A stretch of DNA of 64,000 bases from Dermacentor variabilis. Its lineage: Eukaryota > Arthropoda > Arachnida > Ixodida > Ixodidae. Below are positions 1-10,489 of this stretch, piece after piece; position 1 is the stretch's first letter, and each line of letters begins with the position of its first letter. The notes under the pieces were generated by a model that searched no databases, was not told the DNA's origin, and saw only the letters and a program-made list of their open reading frames with translations. The translations under genes and the position numbers were made by a program. Where the stretch lies: positions 207,938,127 to 208,002,126 of the forward strand of contig NC_134569.1 in NCBI RefSeq assembly GCF_050947875.1, given 5' to 3'.

Positions 1-448
1 AGGCAAAGTGCAGAGTCGGGCATCTTTCGTCTGCTGATGCAGAAGACGTCGCGCTGACTGCTTCAATTGGCTACAGCCCAGCGAGCCTAGTGCAGCACAC
101 GTTAAAGCCTCTGCACAGCACTACGCTCATCTACACGATCTTGCACAAAGTGTGGGTAAAAAAAAATGGCACTATTGAAAGTGTGCAGCTCCCAATCTTG
201 GAGGCTATCAAAGCGGGCCACTGGAAGCCTAACCTGACCAAGCCAGCGGTAAATCCAAAATGGCGGCCCCCAGTATCGGGTAGCGTGACTCGGAACGAGC
301 GATTTAGATTGAAAAATCAAACTTTGGGGCCTAGGTTTGTCTGAAAAATCTGTCTCGAAAATGCATTAGCTCGATGACAACCCTGAGGGTGCAGAATATC
401 TATCAAGTCCGAATTTTTTGGATTCCGAAAAATCCGTCAGCGACTGTA
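1..448 (+). mobile_element. Pogo/Tigger-like element, 3' end only
   Basis: The window opens inside an element whose terminal repeat ends ..aatccgtcagcgactgta at 448, the mirror image of the cagtc-type starts of other elements here. An open stretch at 90-344 precedes it but shows no recognisable transposase motif. The 5' end is outside the window. Confidence 0.45.
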
Positions 449-1341
449 CTACACTCTTAAAAAAAGTTGCAATTTCGCCAGAAAGGCAAAGCATCGAGTG
501 CGATAGCAAATTTGAAAGCAGCCATACGAAGTAAGGGCCACATTTTTATTGGCTGTATCAACTTGTAAAAATTTACTTGCTGACTAAATGAACAAGCATG
601 GTGTCAGCCCACACAGAAAACATGAATGCATCAAACTACATGACTGCAGGCACCCGCTGTCAAACCGCTGGCGTGAGCAAGCGCAACAGCAGCAGCGAGT
701 GAAGTGATCTTCGTGCTATCGCTTCAATGCAAGCTGAACACCGAGAACACACAGCACGCACAAAGCTACGAGCTGTTGACGCACCTAGGCTCTACCCCCC
801 CAATGCAGATCACTCTAAATAAACGGCCGCACAACCATGTGCAGCCGGAACACGTGCTGTTGTAGCCAGAGCAGAATGCCACTCCACCTCCCTCCCCTCC
901 CCCAGTGCCTCGTAACATTTGATGCCTCGCGTACGAAGGAAGACTGCACGCTTCCTCCTCGCTCCCCCTCCCTTCTGCTTCCACACGGGCAAGATGCCTT
1001 CACTCGCACATACAGCGTAGGGCGCACAGTGACAATGTTATCAGCCCTGGACTTTATGCGGAACATCACGTTGACAGAAATACACCTGGAATGTCCATAT
1101 AATTGCTACCGCAATAACGCTTGCACCCTTTGGAGCGCATCTTGTCCCACAACAATATACATCATCTGTCTTGCCCACATTTCCTTTCTTTAATGCTGTG
1201 AGCCCTGCATTTCCAAGTCACGAATGGCCTGCACATTATCAGTGTGTAATGGCATTCTCGATAGGAAAGAAGCGAACACAGTGTTTTCAGGAAAGGAAAC
1301 ACAAGCAAGGTACATAATAATTATTGTTGCGGGACAAATAT
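449..1341. other. Intergenic or intronic sequence, nothing assigned
   Basis: Unique-looking sequence with a pyrimidine-rich patch at 880-975. Long ORFs on both strands here are composition-driven and lack start, splice or domain support. Confidence 0.3.
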
Positions 1342-2658
1342 ACAATCGAACCCACTTATAACGATACGGATTTTAACAATGTATCGCTTATAACAACGAG
1401 AAGCTACTGCACCGTCGACTTTTGTATGATTTCGATGGTGAAATAACCTGCTTACTACAATGCCCCGACGCTGTATTATCGGTTATAATGATGAAGTATA
1501 AGCGGGTGTCTGAGCGGAAAGGTAGTGAAATGTGAAATCCTTGAAAAGAAAAAAAGAAAAAGAGAAATTCGAGCTGCTGCACGATGGGCCGTTGCTCCAA
1601 CAGCCGCAGCGTGCTCATTTTCCAGCCATCTCCGCACGGCTCTCTCCCATTGCACTTCCACTCCTCCGAAATACAAACGGCCCGTGCCAACTGCGCCGCA
1701 AGCAGATTGCTCGCATGTTGCTCGCTGGCTCCTCATTCAGTGCAGTTCTGCGAACAGCTTAATCGCTCGCATTCGTTTTTGTTGGTTGTGTCAAAGTCGT
1801 TTCTGGCCCTGCTGTTTCTCAACTTCGCTTGACTCACCGCCAAAATGGAAGATGGCTGATATGCCTGCTGATCATTGGCAATGCACGACGTTGCCGGTGA
1901 AAAGAAAGTGCACGGCTATACATTTGGAAACTAAGTGCATCTAACCGATGAGATGCTCGTCACGAACATGCTAGCATCGGAAAGCGACGGCGACGATGGC
2001 AGCGATGACGCCATAGGGCAGGCTGCCTCACCGTTGTCCTCACAGGAGGCCCGGCATGATTCGGTCCCCTCCAGTGCTTCATTTTCACGAAGAACCTACC
2101 CCTGCACTACATGGGGTGCTTTGATGCTTTGCAGAAGGATGTCGGCAAGCTTTGCGTAAAGCATGCATGGCTGACGGACATAGCCTTTTTTCGTGCGAGC
2201 CAGTGAGAAGTATGTGGCGAGATGCTTGCGGTGATCTCTCCTCCGCGTTTCTTCCAGATTTCTCAAGCTGACAGGCTGCTGCGGCTGCCTTCTCTCAATG
2301 TTTAAAAGCTCCCTTTAGGGGCCACCAAAGCGATGCCTCAGCGGTGCTCGCATATCGCTTGCCATCCATGACATCTCTTTGCAGCTGCAGCAGTGCCATT
2401 CTTTAACACCGACAGCCGCAGCTTGTTACATGCGATCAAAACACCCAGGAAGCAGTTAAATGAGGGAACACAACCAGCAGCCGGGCAGAAGAAGGAGGTG
2501 GGGAGGGGCACTGGCTTCCCTGCCTATATAGTTTTCTCATATCAGCTCTGCCATCACCCTATTTTGATTTTTTCATGTAACCCAGTTATAACAATTATCG
2601 GTTTTAACAATGGAATTTTCGTGGCCCTTGCATATTGTTATAAGTGGGTTCAACTGTA
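1342..2658 (+). mobile_element. Pogo/Tigger-like element, family A, deleted copy
   Basis: TA-flanked, with inverted termini tacaatcgaacccacttata.. at 1342 and ..tataagtgggttcaactgta ending at 2658. Only the transposase ends remain. A 28-codon N-terminus (starting MADMPADHWQC, from about 1852) is followed almost at once by an acidic C-terminal tail (LTDEMLVTNMLASESDGDDG) at about 1940-2080. The same N- and C-terminal sequences occur in the longer copy at 41479-44885, so the DDE core has been deleted. It is non-autonomous. Confidence 0.75.
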
Positions 2659-2790
2659 CACCCCGACCGGTTGTCTGTCGTCAGTACTATTGACTGTTGG
2701 TGAAACATTGGCAAGAAAAATGAAGAAACCGCATGCGAATTCCGATCACCAAGGGACAAGAAACATTGAGATTATCTTCTCCTTCCATGA

Positions 2791-3813
2791 TACCGTATTT
2801 ACTCGCATGATGATCGCACTTTTTTGTCAGAAAAATTGACGCAAAATCAGGGGTGTGATCATTACGCGGGTTAAATTTGCCGCAAAAAGAAAAAAATTTT
2901 CATCCTGCGTTTGCTACGGGATACCTAAACAAAAATGTTGGCCGGCGGAGCAAGCCGAATGCGCAGAATGCAATTTCTTTTTCTTCTCGTGAGTACATTA
3001 CCTGCCTTGAAACAGTTTCTTTTGTATCAGTAATGAATAATATCGTTAATATCAGCAAGTTTGCGGCAATAACGTAGCCATGTCCACTCTGAGGGGGCAG
3101 AAACAGATGGGCGCGCTTAGCTGTCAGTGGCATAGAAACACATGGCCGGCATGCTGCGGAAACTGCAGCATCTGTCTTCACTACTATCCTAATACAGCAC
3201 GTTCCTGCTAAGGGTGGGTGAATATCTTAGCTGTGTTACAAGCGTCAGCGTATGAATAGGGTACAATTTTAATGTATCAGTGTAAACGTGGCTACTATCG
3301 TTGCTGCTCGCGATTTGATATCTTAGCTGTGTTACAAGCGTCAGCGTATGAATAGGGTACAATTTTAACGTATCAGTGTAAACGTGGCTACTATCGTTGC
3401 CACTCGCGATTTGTTGCGTGCCCACGAGTGCAGATGAGAAGAATCGAAAGGCACCTTTTTTGTTGTTGACCATAACCATTATAAAGCCTACACATAATAA
3501 AGGCAAGTTTGGTTGCAGCTTCTTTTTTTAGTAATTTAAGTGCAGAAAGTGATGAAAGTAATGAAATGAGGCATCTACTTAAGTATGTTTGATGCGTGCA
3601 GACCGCTTGGTTTGTCTTGAAGAGTCGTTCACGTAGCATTCGACATATGGTAAGCGCGATCAATTTTAGCTAGACTTGGCACACGACATATTGCTGCGGC
3701 AAGTTCGGGGTGCGATCATTATACAGGAAATTTTTTTTAAATCCAATTTTGACGACAAAATTCATGGGTGCGATCATTACGCGAGTGCAATCATTATGCG
3801 AGTAAATACTGTA
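2791..3813 (+). mobile_element. Non-autonomous pogo-type TA element, family B, copy 1
   Basis: Termini taccgtatttactcgcatga at 2791 and the mirror ..cgagtaaatactgta ending at 3813, with TA at both edges. Subterminal repeats of the type gatcattacgcg occur at both ends. Closely similar to 36719-37642 through its length. It carries an extra 96-bp tandem duplication. No transposase remnant seen. Confidence 0.75.
3222..3413. repeat. 96-bp tandem duplication inside the TA element
   Basis: Two adjacent copies, 3222-3317 and 3318-3413, each starting atatcttagctgtgttacaa and ending in a cgatttg context. They differ at only a few bases. The related element at 36719-37642 has a single copy, so the duplication arose in this copy or its lineage. 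Confidence 0.85.
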
Positions 3814-3904
3814 TTTCCCATGGGCTGAAAAGTCCCAAAAATATGGTGTTAACTTGATGTAAATTTTCAGCCACCTACAAGCTTTCTGGCCTCTGCGCAC
3901 ACAT

Positions 3905-4470
3905 CTCCGGCTGTAAGCGAGAGTTAGCCTGCAAAACTAAGCACCTAACAAAGTTCACTAAATGTGCTGCGGATTAGTTCATTCAATTCCCATGTCTTAT
4001 GGAAAAGTATATATCGGCCAGGCAGGGCAGTGTTTAAATGAATACCTCAGAGAACACAACTACACACTGCGATCGGGCAGTGGGAGCAACCTCGCTTTGC
4101 ATGTGATAGATTCCAACCGCCGCAGTCCTTTGTTTCACCTCACTAGCATCATCAGCAGGGGGAAGACAAAGCACGAGCGTGAACTGCCTGAAGCATTTCA
4201 TATCAAAAAGAATGCGCAGGTTTGCATAAGCGACCCATCTGTGCTTATGACAGAGAAAGAGTGGCGGTTTTTATTGGGGTTTGCTTGACATTGTCAATGT
4301 GTCTGATTGGTCTCTTCCTTTTGAATGTGCGCTTGTGCAGGAAAAGCGGTGTTTAAGTACGTGGATGCTTCAATAAATTGGTTGTAAGTCCGGTGACTGT
4401 GTGTGTGTGCCTCCTTCTGGTCTTGCTTCTTGGTTTTCACTGGCTTTTTTTTTCGCTTTAAACATGAACC
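3905..4470 (+). pseudogene. Penelope-like element, GIY-YIG C-terminus and 3' end
   Basis: An open frame (3962-4288, continuing upstream with stops) carries a GIY-YIG-type nuclease segment: KVYIGQAGQCLNEYLREH, then LALHV, and the C-terminal PSVLMTEKEWRFLL block usual in arthropod Penelope-like retroelements. The family's enzyme joins a reverse transcriptase to this endonuclease; here the reverse transcriptase is absent. Downstream sequence at 4450-4480 (..tgaaccaactggccca) resembles the 3' terminal sequence beside the palindrome at 55.9 kb. Strongly 5'-truncated and inactive. Confidence 0.7.
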
Positions 4471-4714
4471 AACTGGCCCAGCACTTCACGCATCTAAACT
4501 CCAAAGGGTGCAACTGTTTTAAGAGCTTAGAGGGAACTGTGGCACTAGTGTCTATGGCAGCTGCAAGCAAGGCAGGTTCAGCCAGCACAGAAATTATGGG
4601 TAGTACATGAATTTGCCTAAACTTTGTCCTTCTGGCTTTAAACAACTTCGTAACTTTGCAAACTGATCATTTTCAAGAAAGCACTGCGTTATAAATAATT
4701 AAAGAAACATTTGT

Positions 4715-4779
4715 CAAGGTGTTTATTGACAAGGTACGCGAGGAGAGAGAGGTTGAACTCGGTGCGGTAGCCAAAAACC
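4715..4779 (-). repeat. Ty3/gypsy-like 3' LTR segment
   Basis: A 65-bp match to 9199-9263 with four differences by eye. Beyond it the two sides diverge, so neither LTR is complete. Confidence 0.6.
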
Positions 4780-4859
4780 ATTGCACACACACAACACCAC
4801 GGCCAACACTGAAGGCGATGATAGCAAACGGCAACGGAAGGGAACGGTAACAGACAAAG

Positions 4860-5251
4860 AAGTCACATGGCGTGAATAGCAAGGTTGTGTCACGTGCTGA
4901 TGCGCAAGATACGGAAACGACGACGGCTGACTGAAGAGGGATATGAGTAACTTCGGCCACAAGCATTTTTGTGCACGTCACAGGAGCTTGGGCCATGGCT
5001 GCATCGGAGAAAAGACAACTCCACCTCGGCACGGGCACAGTCAATGATGGCATTGTTTGATGAAAGGAAATCCCAGCCAGGATAACATTGTGGGAGCAGG
5101 ACGGCAGCACAATGAATTCAATGACATGAAGCGAGTCCTTGATGACAACACGTGCAGTGCAGGCCCCCAATGGTTCGACAGGCTGTGCGCTCGCAGTACT
5201 CAAATACACTCCGGAAAGTGACATCGTTACTTTTCCTATTCGTTGGCAAAG
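4860..5251 (-). pseudogene. Second half of the retropepsin-like protease
   Basis: Continues in frame from 8023 after the inserted element. It contains the VIEFIVLPSCSHNVILAG block expected at the distal protease end, then a linker before the LTR segment. The expected reverse transcriptase is absent. Confidence 0.6.
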
Positions 5252-5707
5252 TACAGTCGAACCCGACTATATCGAACCCGTTTACATCGAATTATTCTAT
5301 ATATCGAACAATTTCTGGACACGATATAGTTACAATGAGTATATATCGCAAAAATTATGCTTACATCGAACAAAAATAGCAGCGACACCCGATATATCGA
5401 ACGTCAAGCGGCGGAAAGTGCCCCCGGAAGTTGGCTTTCCCTCGCGGTGGCGGATGGAGCGGCTGTGCGGCTCCATCCAACCGCTCTCCCTACCGTGACC
5501 GCACCCGACCGCGCTGCCTCGGACGAGCCGTCGGCACCCCCCCTGCAAAAAATGATCCTGGCCCGCCCACAGCGCTTGCTCAGACAGCCAATCAGATGCT
5601 CTTGTGCCCTCGTCATGCAAGATGGCGAAAGTGCGACTTGTCTCGCTGTTTTTGCGTGCGCCTTGTAGGCCTTCTCTCGCAGTGTTGCCGTGATGAGGTG
5701 AAAGAAT

Positions 5708-5914
5708 TTGCCTTTCGTCGTGAAGCTCGCAATCATAAATCGTGTCGAACGCGGTGAGAAGTCGCATGTCCCCGCAGAGCACAAGATTCCGAGGAGCACT
5801 CTCGGCACGATCTTGAAGAATAAGGGGGAGATTAGAGCCAAAGCGTCCAAACTCGCGACCGGTGCCCGTGGCGCCCGACCCGTACGCACGGCCGTGTACG
5901 AGTGGTTAATCTGA
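5708..5914 (+). pseudogene. CENP-B/Tigger-type helix-turn-helix, transposase N-terminus
   Basis: A 68-codon frame with the layout of the N-terminal DNA-binding half of a pogo/Tigger transposase: KLAIINRVERGEKSH, HKIPRSTLGTILKNKGEI, then a basic linker. The first residues before VVKLAI are out of frame. The frame stops at 5914, just before the TTAA insertion. The DDE core is missing. Confidence 0.6.
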
Positions 5915-5920
5915 AATTGC

Positions 5921-7450
5921 TTAAGGGGGGACGCGGGTCTTGAAACGGCAAAAAATCACAAGAAAGTCGATTTTCGGAAAAGTGCATTTTCGCTACCTTT
6001 ATACATTCAAGAATCCCTCCACGAAATCTAGAAGGTAAATTTAATCGGAAAATAATAAGAAATCGCGCTTAAAGGGGCCAGGGTGAACGCGAAATCAGCA
6101 AAATTTGGTCAAAAATGTTCGAACTTCGCGCAGTCACCATTTGCGAACGCGGTGGCCGATGGCCGCCATCTTGCGCTTGTTTTGAAGCTGTTTTCTTTGT
6201 GCGCATTTTGCACCAGTTCAAGATGGCGTCGGTGAAGGGAAACCGACGCTACCGCGTCATTTCTGGAGGATGCGTCCGTGCCGCCGATTGGCCAAAGCGC
6301 GCACACACCCCGCGTGCCTCGCTCCTATTGGTCCGGTGCTCGTCGGCGCGCGCGCTCAACCGCTCTCGCGTCTCGCTACGTTTGTTTATCTCTGGTTTCA
6401 TCGCATCGCTGTCTACGTTTGTTCAGCCGCTTGCTTCGCGACGTTTGATAAGATGCTCATTTCACTGCCCGGATGGCTGGAAAAGATTGTCGTCTCAAGG
6501 CTACTACGCGTCAAGCGGCTGTGGAATGCGCGACGGAAGGCGGCTAGGCCTGTGATACTCGCGGAGTTGCCGGTTGCTGGTCTGCCTGGACATTCTACCG
6601 GATCGAGTTCCGAGCTGCAAACTGGCACGTCTAACGTCAACACTTCATCCGCCCACGCGACGCGTGTTGGCACAGATCGTGCAGGCACCGTTTCCTTCAC
6701 GACTGAAGAAAGTAGCGAGCGCGCAGCGAGCGCCGGAAAACGTCCGGAGCGCCGGACCTTCGAAGTGCTAACTCCAGCAAGAAGCGAGAAGCCTCTTTGA
6801 GCGCAAGGAAGCTGGCCAAAAAGCAGCAAAAAAATAGGATGTATCCAGATTATGCCCCTGGTGAATTTCCTTGAGATTTTATTGGTATGTTCTCAATAAA
6901 GATGTTGCAGAATGTTTTTCCTTGATTTCTCAAAACAACAATTCCGACAGACTTCCAATTTTGGAGGTAAAATAGCTTCTGTCCTATTTCAGCTATCAAC
7001 TTAATTTTTTTTTTTTGCCAGAAAGATAAATGTATGCAGTAAGCAATATGCACCTTTTAAAAGTAGCACTCTTCTCAAAAAGTTTTTGAAATGGGTCACA
7101 TGCTTGACATGTCAAGATGGCATTTTTTTCTCACAACTTTGATGAGCTCTAACTCTTACTCAGATTAGCCTAGAACATTGAATAATACCTTATGGCACTC
7201 CCTGAACATTCTAGATAGTCTTTATACTCAAATTACCGTGTTAGAGTTTTCTGTTTAGATGCTAATTTTCCTCCAAACAAAGGACTTGGCTTATACAATG
7301 CATTTAGAGTATATCAGAAACTACTTATCCTGTGGCAAAATTAATTATATTTTTAGAATCTGCGTATTAAAATACACAAAGTGTGAAAATTTCGTTCAGA
7401 TCTGTCCACAAATAAAAAAGTTGTATTTCAAGTGTAGCCTCCCCCCTTAA
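5921..7450 (+). mobile_element. TTAA-type (piggyBac/Kolobok-like) non-autonomous element 1
   Basis: Flanked by TTAA at 5921-5924 and 7447-7450, with mirror termini GGGGGG.. and ..CCCCCC. It interrupts the pogo-like transposase. Inside, a short start-like frame at 6473 (MAGKDCRLKATTRQ) and a C-terminal-like piece near 6778-6873 ending YPDYAPGEFP look like the two ends of a deleted protein that I cannot name. Two inverted CCAAT boxes (attgg at about 6279 and 6328) lie in the GC-rich part upstream, suggesting an old promoter. Confidence 0.62.
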
Positions 7451-7453
7451 GCC

Positions 7454-7726
7454 GTGCCGACTTCCGCGTGCTCGGTGATTTCCGTAAATTTTGATGAATG
7501 CGACAAAGCCGTTGCCAGTGTTGCCGAAGTTTGGAGCGAACTGTCAGAATTTCCGGAAGCTGTTGACGAATCAACGGTGGATGAGTTTGTGAGCACAAAT
7601 GATGTGTTGCGACCACGGGAGAGCCCGAAAACGAAGACTACATTGCCAACATCGTACCGAGCACAAGTGAAAGTGGACACAATGAGGAAAGCAACGACGG
7701 TCCTTGGCCCACATCCTCCGAAGTGA
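7454..7726 (+). pseudogene. Tigger-like transposase C-terminal tail
   Basis: Open frame directly after the TTAA insertion, reading FDECDKAVASVAEVWSEL and VDESTVDEFVSTNDVL. This is the acidic tail commonly found after the DDE domain. No catalytic residue lies in it. Confidence 0.5.
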
Positions 7727-8022
7727 TTGGTGCGCTCGCACTAGTCCGGTGCTTCTGCGCGAATGCGGAAAGTTGCGGCCTCAGCTGCTCCGACTCCTTA
7801 ATGTGAAAAAGTGCGTGCGTCGCAGGCAGCGAAATTGCCAAAGCAGAAGAAAATGCAGGAATATTTCGTGCGAAACTAAGCTAGTTTAATCAATAAAGTG
7901 ATTTTATAAATGGTATGTGCTTTTATGACATCCATTTATTTAGCAGGCTTATATCGAATTATGCTCTATATCGAACTGATAGGCGTTTTTTTGCGAGTTC
8001 GATATAGCCGGGTTCGACTGTA

Positions 8023-8434
8023 CTGCGCGTAACATCGAAATTGCTGCGCCCGTATTGACCAGTGCGAATGTTACGTATACCTCAATGACGTTGCAGGGGT
8101 TATTTCGAGGCCTTTGGCATATCGAAGGCGACGCAGTTCTCACCTCGGGAACTTCGACACTTAGTTTCCCTGAGGTAGAGGGCTTGGCCGGCGTCTCATC
8201 GGTGAGATGGAGCGGCGGCGTGGGGATGGGGAACGACGAGCATGATTGAGAACAGTGATTTCATCTGGCGGCACAGGAGATTGTAGTTGTCGAGGGGCGT
8301 AAGTGCCGTTGAATAACAGCTGGTAGGCACTCGGCGACTTGCTCCTTGATGATGCTCTGTAACCCTGGTGACAATGGAGAGTGTGGTTGCGCATTCGTAA
8401 AGGGCACCAGGGAAAGCTGCCAAGCAACTTCTTC
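8023..8434 (-). pseudogene. Gag tail and first half of a retropepsin-like protease
   Basis: Basic, Ser/Pro-rich gag tail (around 8200-8280) and then the protease start. The active-site region reads LVNTGAAISML, with N where the catalytic D of D-T/S-G is expected, so it is inactive as it stands. The frame runs straight into the TA target of the pogo-like insertion at 8022 and resumes at 5251. Confidence 0.65.
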
Positions 8435-9185
8435 TTATACGAATTCTTTTATCTGATGCGTTAAAAGCGACTCGTTGACGTGTAGCATCAGACCTGAGAC
8501 AGTGGCAAATTCTGAGGACGGACGTCGTGCGACTACTCGCTGCCTTCGAAGTTCGTCGTAACTCTGACACAGCGCAATGACGACAGACACTGTGGTCGGG
8601 TTTGGGGCAATCAACATTTGAAAGGCGCCGTCCTCAATTCCCTTGAGGATATGCCTGATCTTGTCGGCTTCTGGCATCGTTGCGTCGACTCTGTTGCACA
8701 GATTAATGACATCTTCGATGTAGCTGGTGAAATTCTCACCTGGTTCCTGGGCGCGTCCGCACAGGCGTTGTTCCGCCTGAAGTTTGCAGACAGCAGGACG
8801 ACCAAAGACTTCTGTGAAGTTGGTCTTGAACGCCGACCATGTCGGGATGTCGGATTCGTGGTTACGATACCACAAATGTACAACGTTGCTCAAGTAGAAA
8901 ATTACGTTGTTGAGCTTTGCCGTATCATCCCAGTGGTTGTGCGCGCTGACTGTCGTACGAGGCGAGCCAGTCCTCGAAGTCGTGATCACCGGTAAACGCA
9001 AAAATAGCAGGATCCCGCTGATGCTGCACGCCAGGACAGATGACAGTTGGTGCCGAGACTGCAGCTTGTTGGGCTGGATCGTCAGGTATGGTTCGAGAAG
9101 GCCGAGTAGGATCGTCCGGCATGGGCCGAGATGGTAGAAGGGCTCGGCTTCGAAGTACCAGCGCTGATGGAGTCGTACCCAGCAC
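8435..9185 (-). pseudogene. Ty3/gypsy-like gag, frameshifted
   Basis: Two overlapping minus-strand frames (9194-8925 and 9001-8435) together give a retrotransposon gag core. It has a FEDWLASYD start, a W..FK..F stretch, the conserved E-P-GE-F-SYIEDV-LC block, EADKIRHILKGI, and an ALCQSYDELRRQR end. This arrangement is that of gag in arthropod Ty3/gypsy elements. A frameshift near 8950-9000 separates the halves. The protein would package element RNA; here it is broken. Confidence 0.72.
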
Positions 9186-9198
9186 CTCCACCAAATTT

Positions 9199-9263
9199 CA
9201 AGGTGTTTATTGACAAGGTATGCGAGAAGAGAGAGGTCGAACTCAGTGCGGTAGCCAAAAACC
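9199..9263 (-). repeat. Ty3/gypsy-like 5' LTR segment
   Basis: Pairs with 4715-4779. On the minus strand it is followed by ttTGGTGGAGG, a plausible tRNA primer-binding context, and then by the gag region. Confidence 0.55.
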
Positions 9264-10480
9264 CTGCAAGCAATTCGAACCGGCCCCTTGCGTAAAGCGC
9301 TGGTGATGTACCTGACTGAGCGGCACTTCTTTCTTACATTTCATACGCTGGAGATGCGCTGGGCTAACCAGCGCTTCTTCTTCGTTACACATTATTAAAA
9401 TTGTCCAACAACAGGCCATCTAGCACAGAAGCCCAATAGTGAAACAATTATGCCACAGATGCATGGACAAGTGAAACCGCTGCAATAAGCAGCGATTATG
9501 CATGTTTGCAGAGTCTTATTGCCTTGTGCAATTAAAGTATAGATTGTGTTAAAATTTTGGCCTACAGAGCCTTTTTGTTTTAATAAACTGACCGCTCACT
9601 AATTCCCCAACTTCACAGTTCTCACTGGACTACCAGCAATTTTAATCCAGGTGCAGAGGCCATATTACCGCTGCACTGTCTCCACTGTTATCGAAAGCTG
9701 TTTGTGACTTCACACTGTGCTTTTAAGCAGCAGGGAAGGTTTCCTATAAAAGAGCATGCACCCAAAAGAGACAACTCACCCATGCAGTTGGTCAGCCAGT
9801 GCATTTATTGGGCCAAAAAGGGCGCTGAGCCTGCAAAGCACAAATTCACAGGGTCAGTGCTGCGTTTTTACACTGTGCCCACAATGACAGTCTCAAGCAG
9901 AACACTGTCACGTGAAAGCGACGTGTGCAGGCAGGCAGGCTGGCAAGTGACCATAGCAGAAGGTACAACTAAGCATTGGTGGTGGCAACACGGCAAGGCA
10001 CAAGATACTGTGCAAGCATTATCTTAATGCTTGCACTTAAAAAGAAAAGAAGGATTCAGTGAAAGAAGAACATCAGGAAAGGCAAGGCAACACTTCGCTG
10101 GAGCATCATACCAACATGGAGCATCACACTAACACCAACCATTACACTGACTAGGATTCCCCTGGTGTAAACACAATGGAGAAATATCTGTCTACACGCC
10201 AGTCATAATGGATTCCACAAACACATGCGATTAACTGGACGCAGAGTAATCTCCCGTTCTGCAAGCCCTCACCTGCAAATAATCAGACCCTGTTGCCTCA
10301 CTTCTTTTATTAATTTTTTTCCACGCACCTTAAAGGCCCTTTTACAGGCATACATAGGGAGTTGAAAAAAAAAAAAGTAATGAATGAACATTATACATAG
10401 CACAGCAAGTAAAAAGGAAGAAAACACGCACGAAATGCAAGATACATGGTTACAAATACAAGATTGAAAAAGAGAAATAC
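9264..10480. other. Intronic sequence around candidate exon 8
   Basis: Apart from the 51-nt exon at 9780-9830 nothing is assigned. It is AT-rich toward 10.3-10.5 kb, where the 3' untranslated part of the minus-strand LINE probably begins. Confidence 0.3.
9780..9830 (-). CDS. Candidate exon 8, 51 nt
   Basis: Seen: one leading base, 16 open codons (LSALFGPINALADQLH) and two trailing bases. The acceptor is gtgctttgcag with a fair pyrimidine tract and the donor is CATGG|gtgagt. One other frame has a stop. Its phase does not join 19239-19353 directly, so at least one exon between 19.2 and 9.8 kb is unaccounted for. It is short, so evidence rests mostly on the two splice signals and on matching strand with the other exons. 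Confidence 0.45.
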
Positions 10481-10489
10481 ACAATTGAA

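Larger units (their letters stand above)
5252..8022 (+). mobile_element. Pogo/Tigger-like element, family C, interrupted
   Basis: TA-flanked, with termini tacagtcgaacccgactata at 5252 and ..tatagccgggttcgactgta ending at 8022. It inserted into the protease of the Ty3/gypsy-like element. The transposase survives only as an N-terminal DNA-binding segment and a C-terminal tail on either side of a TTAA-type insertion at 5921-7450. Confidence 0.8.
4715..9263 (-). mobile_element. Ty3/gypsy-like LTR retrotransposon remnant, split by a later insertion
   Basis: A minus-strand element bounded by two related LTR segments (9199-9263 and 4715-4779), with gag then protease between them. Reverse transcriptase, RNase H and integrase are missing, so pol was deleted after the protease. 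It is interrupted at 5252-8022 by a pogo-like element with a TA duplication; on either side the protease frame is continuous once the insertion is ignored. Inactive fossil copy. Confidence 0.75.

Noticed and set aside
837..1193. 118-codon plus-strand ORF in a pyrimidine-rich patch
   Set aside because: Low-complexity composition, open on both strands, no splice or domain support.
1525..1944. 139-codon ORF inside the family A short copy
   Set aside because: It lies in the 5' untranslated part of the transposon, and only the last about 30 codons overlap transposase sequence, in a different role.
4673..5224. 183-codon minus-strand ORF as a separate gene
   Set aside because: It is the distal protease and LTR of the Ty3/gypsy-like remnant, continuous with sequence on the other side of the inserted element.
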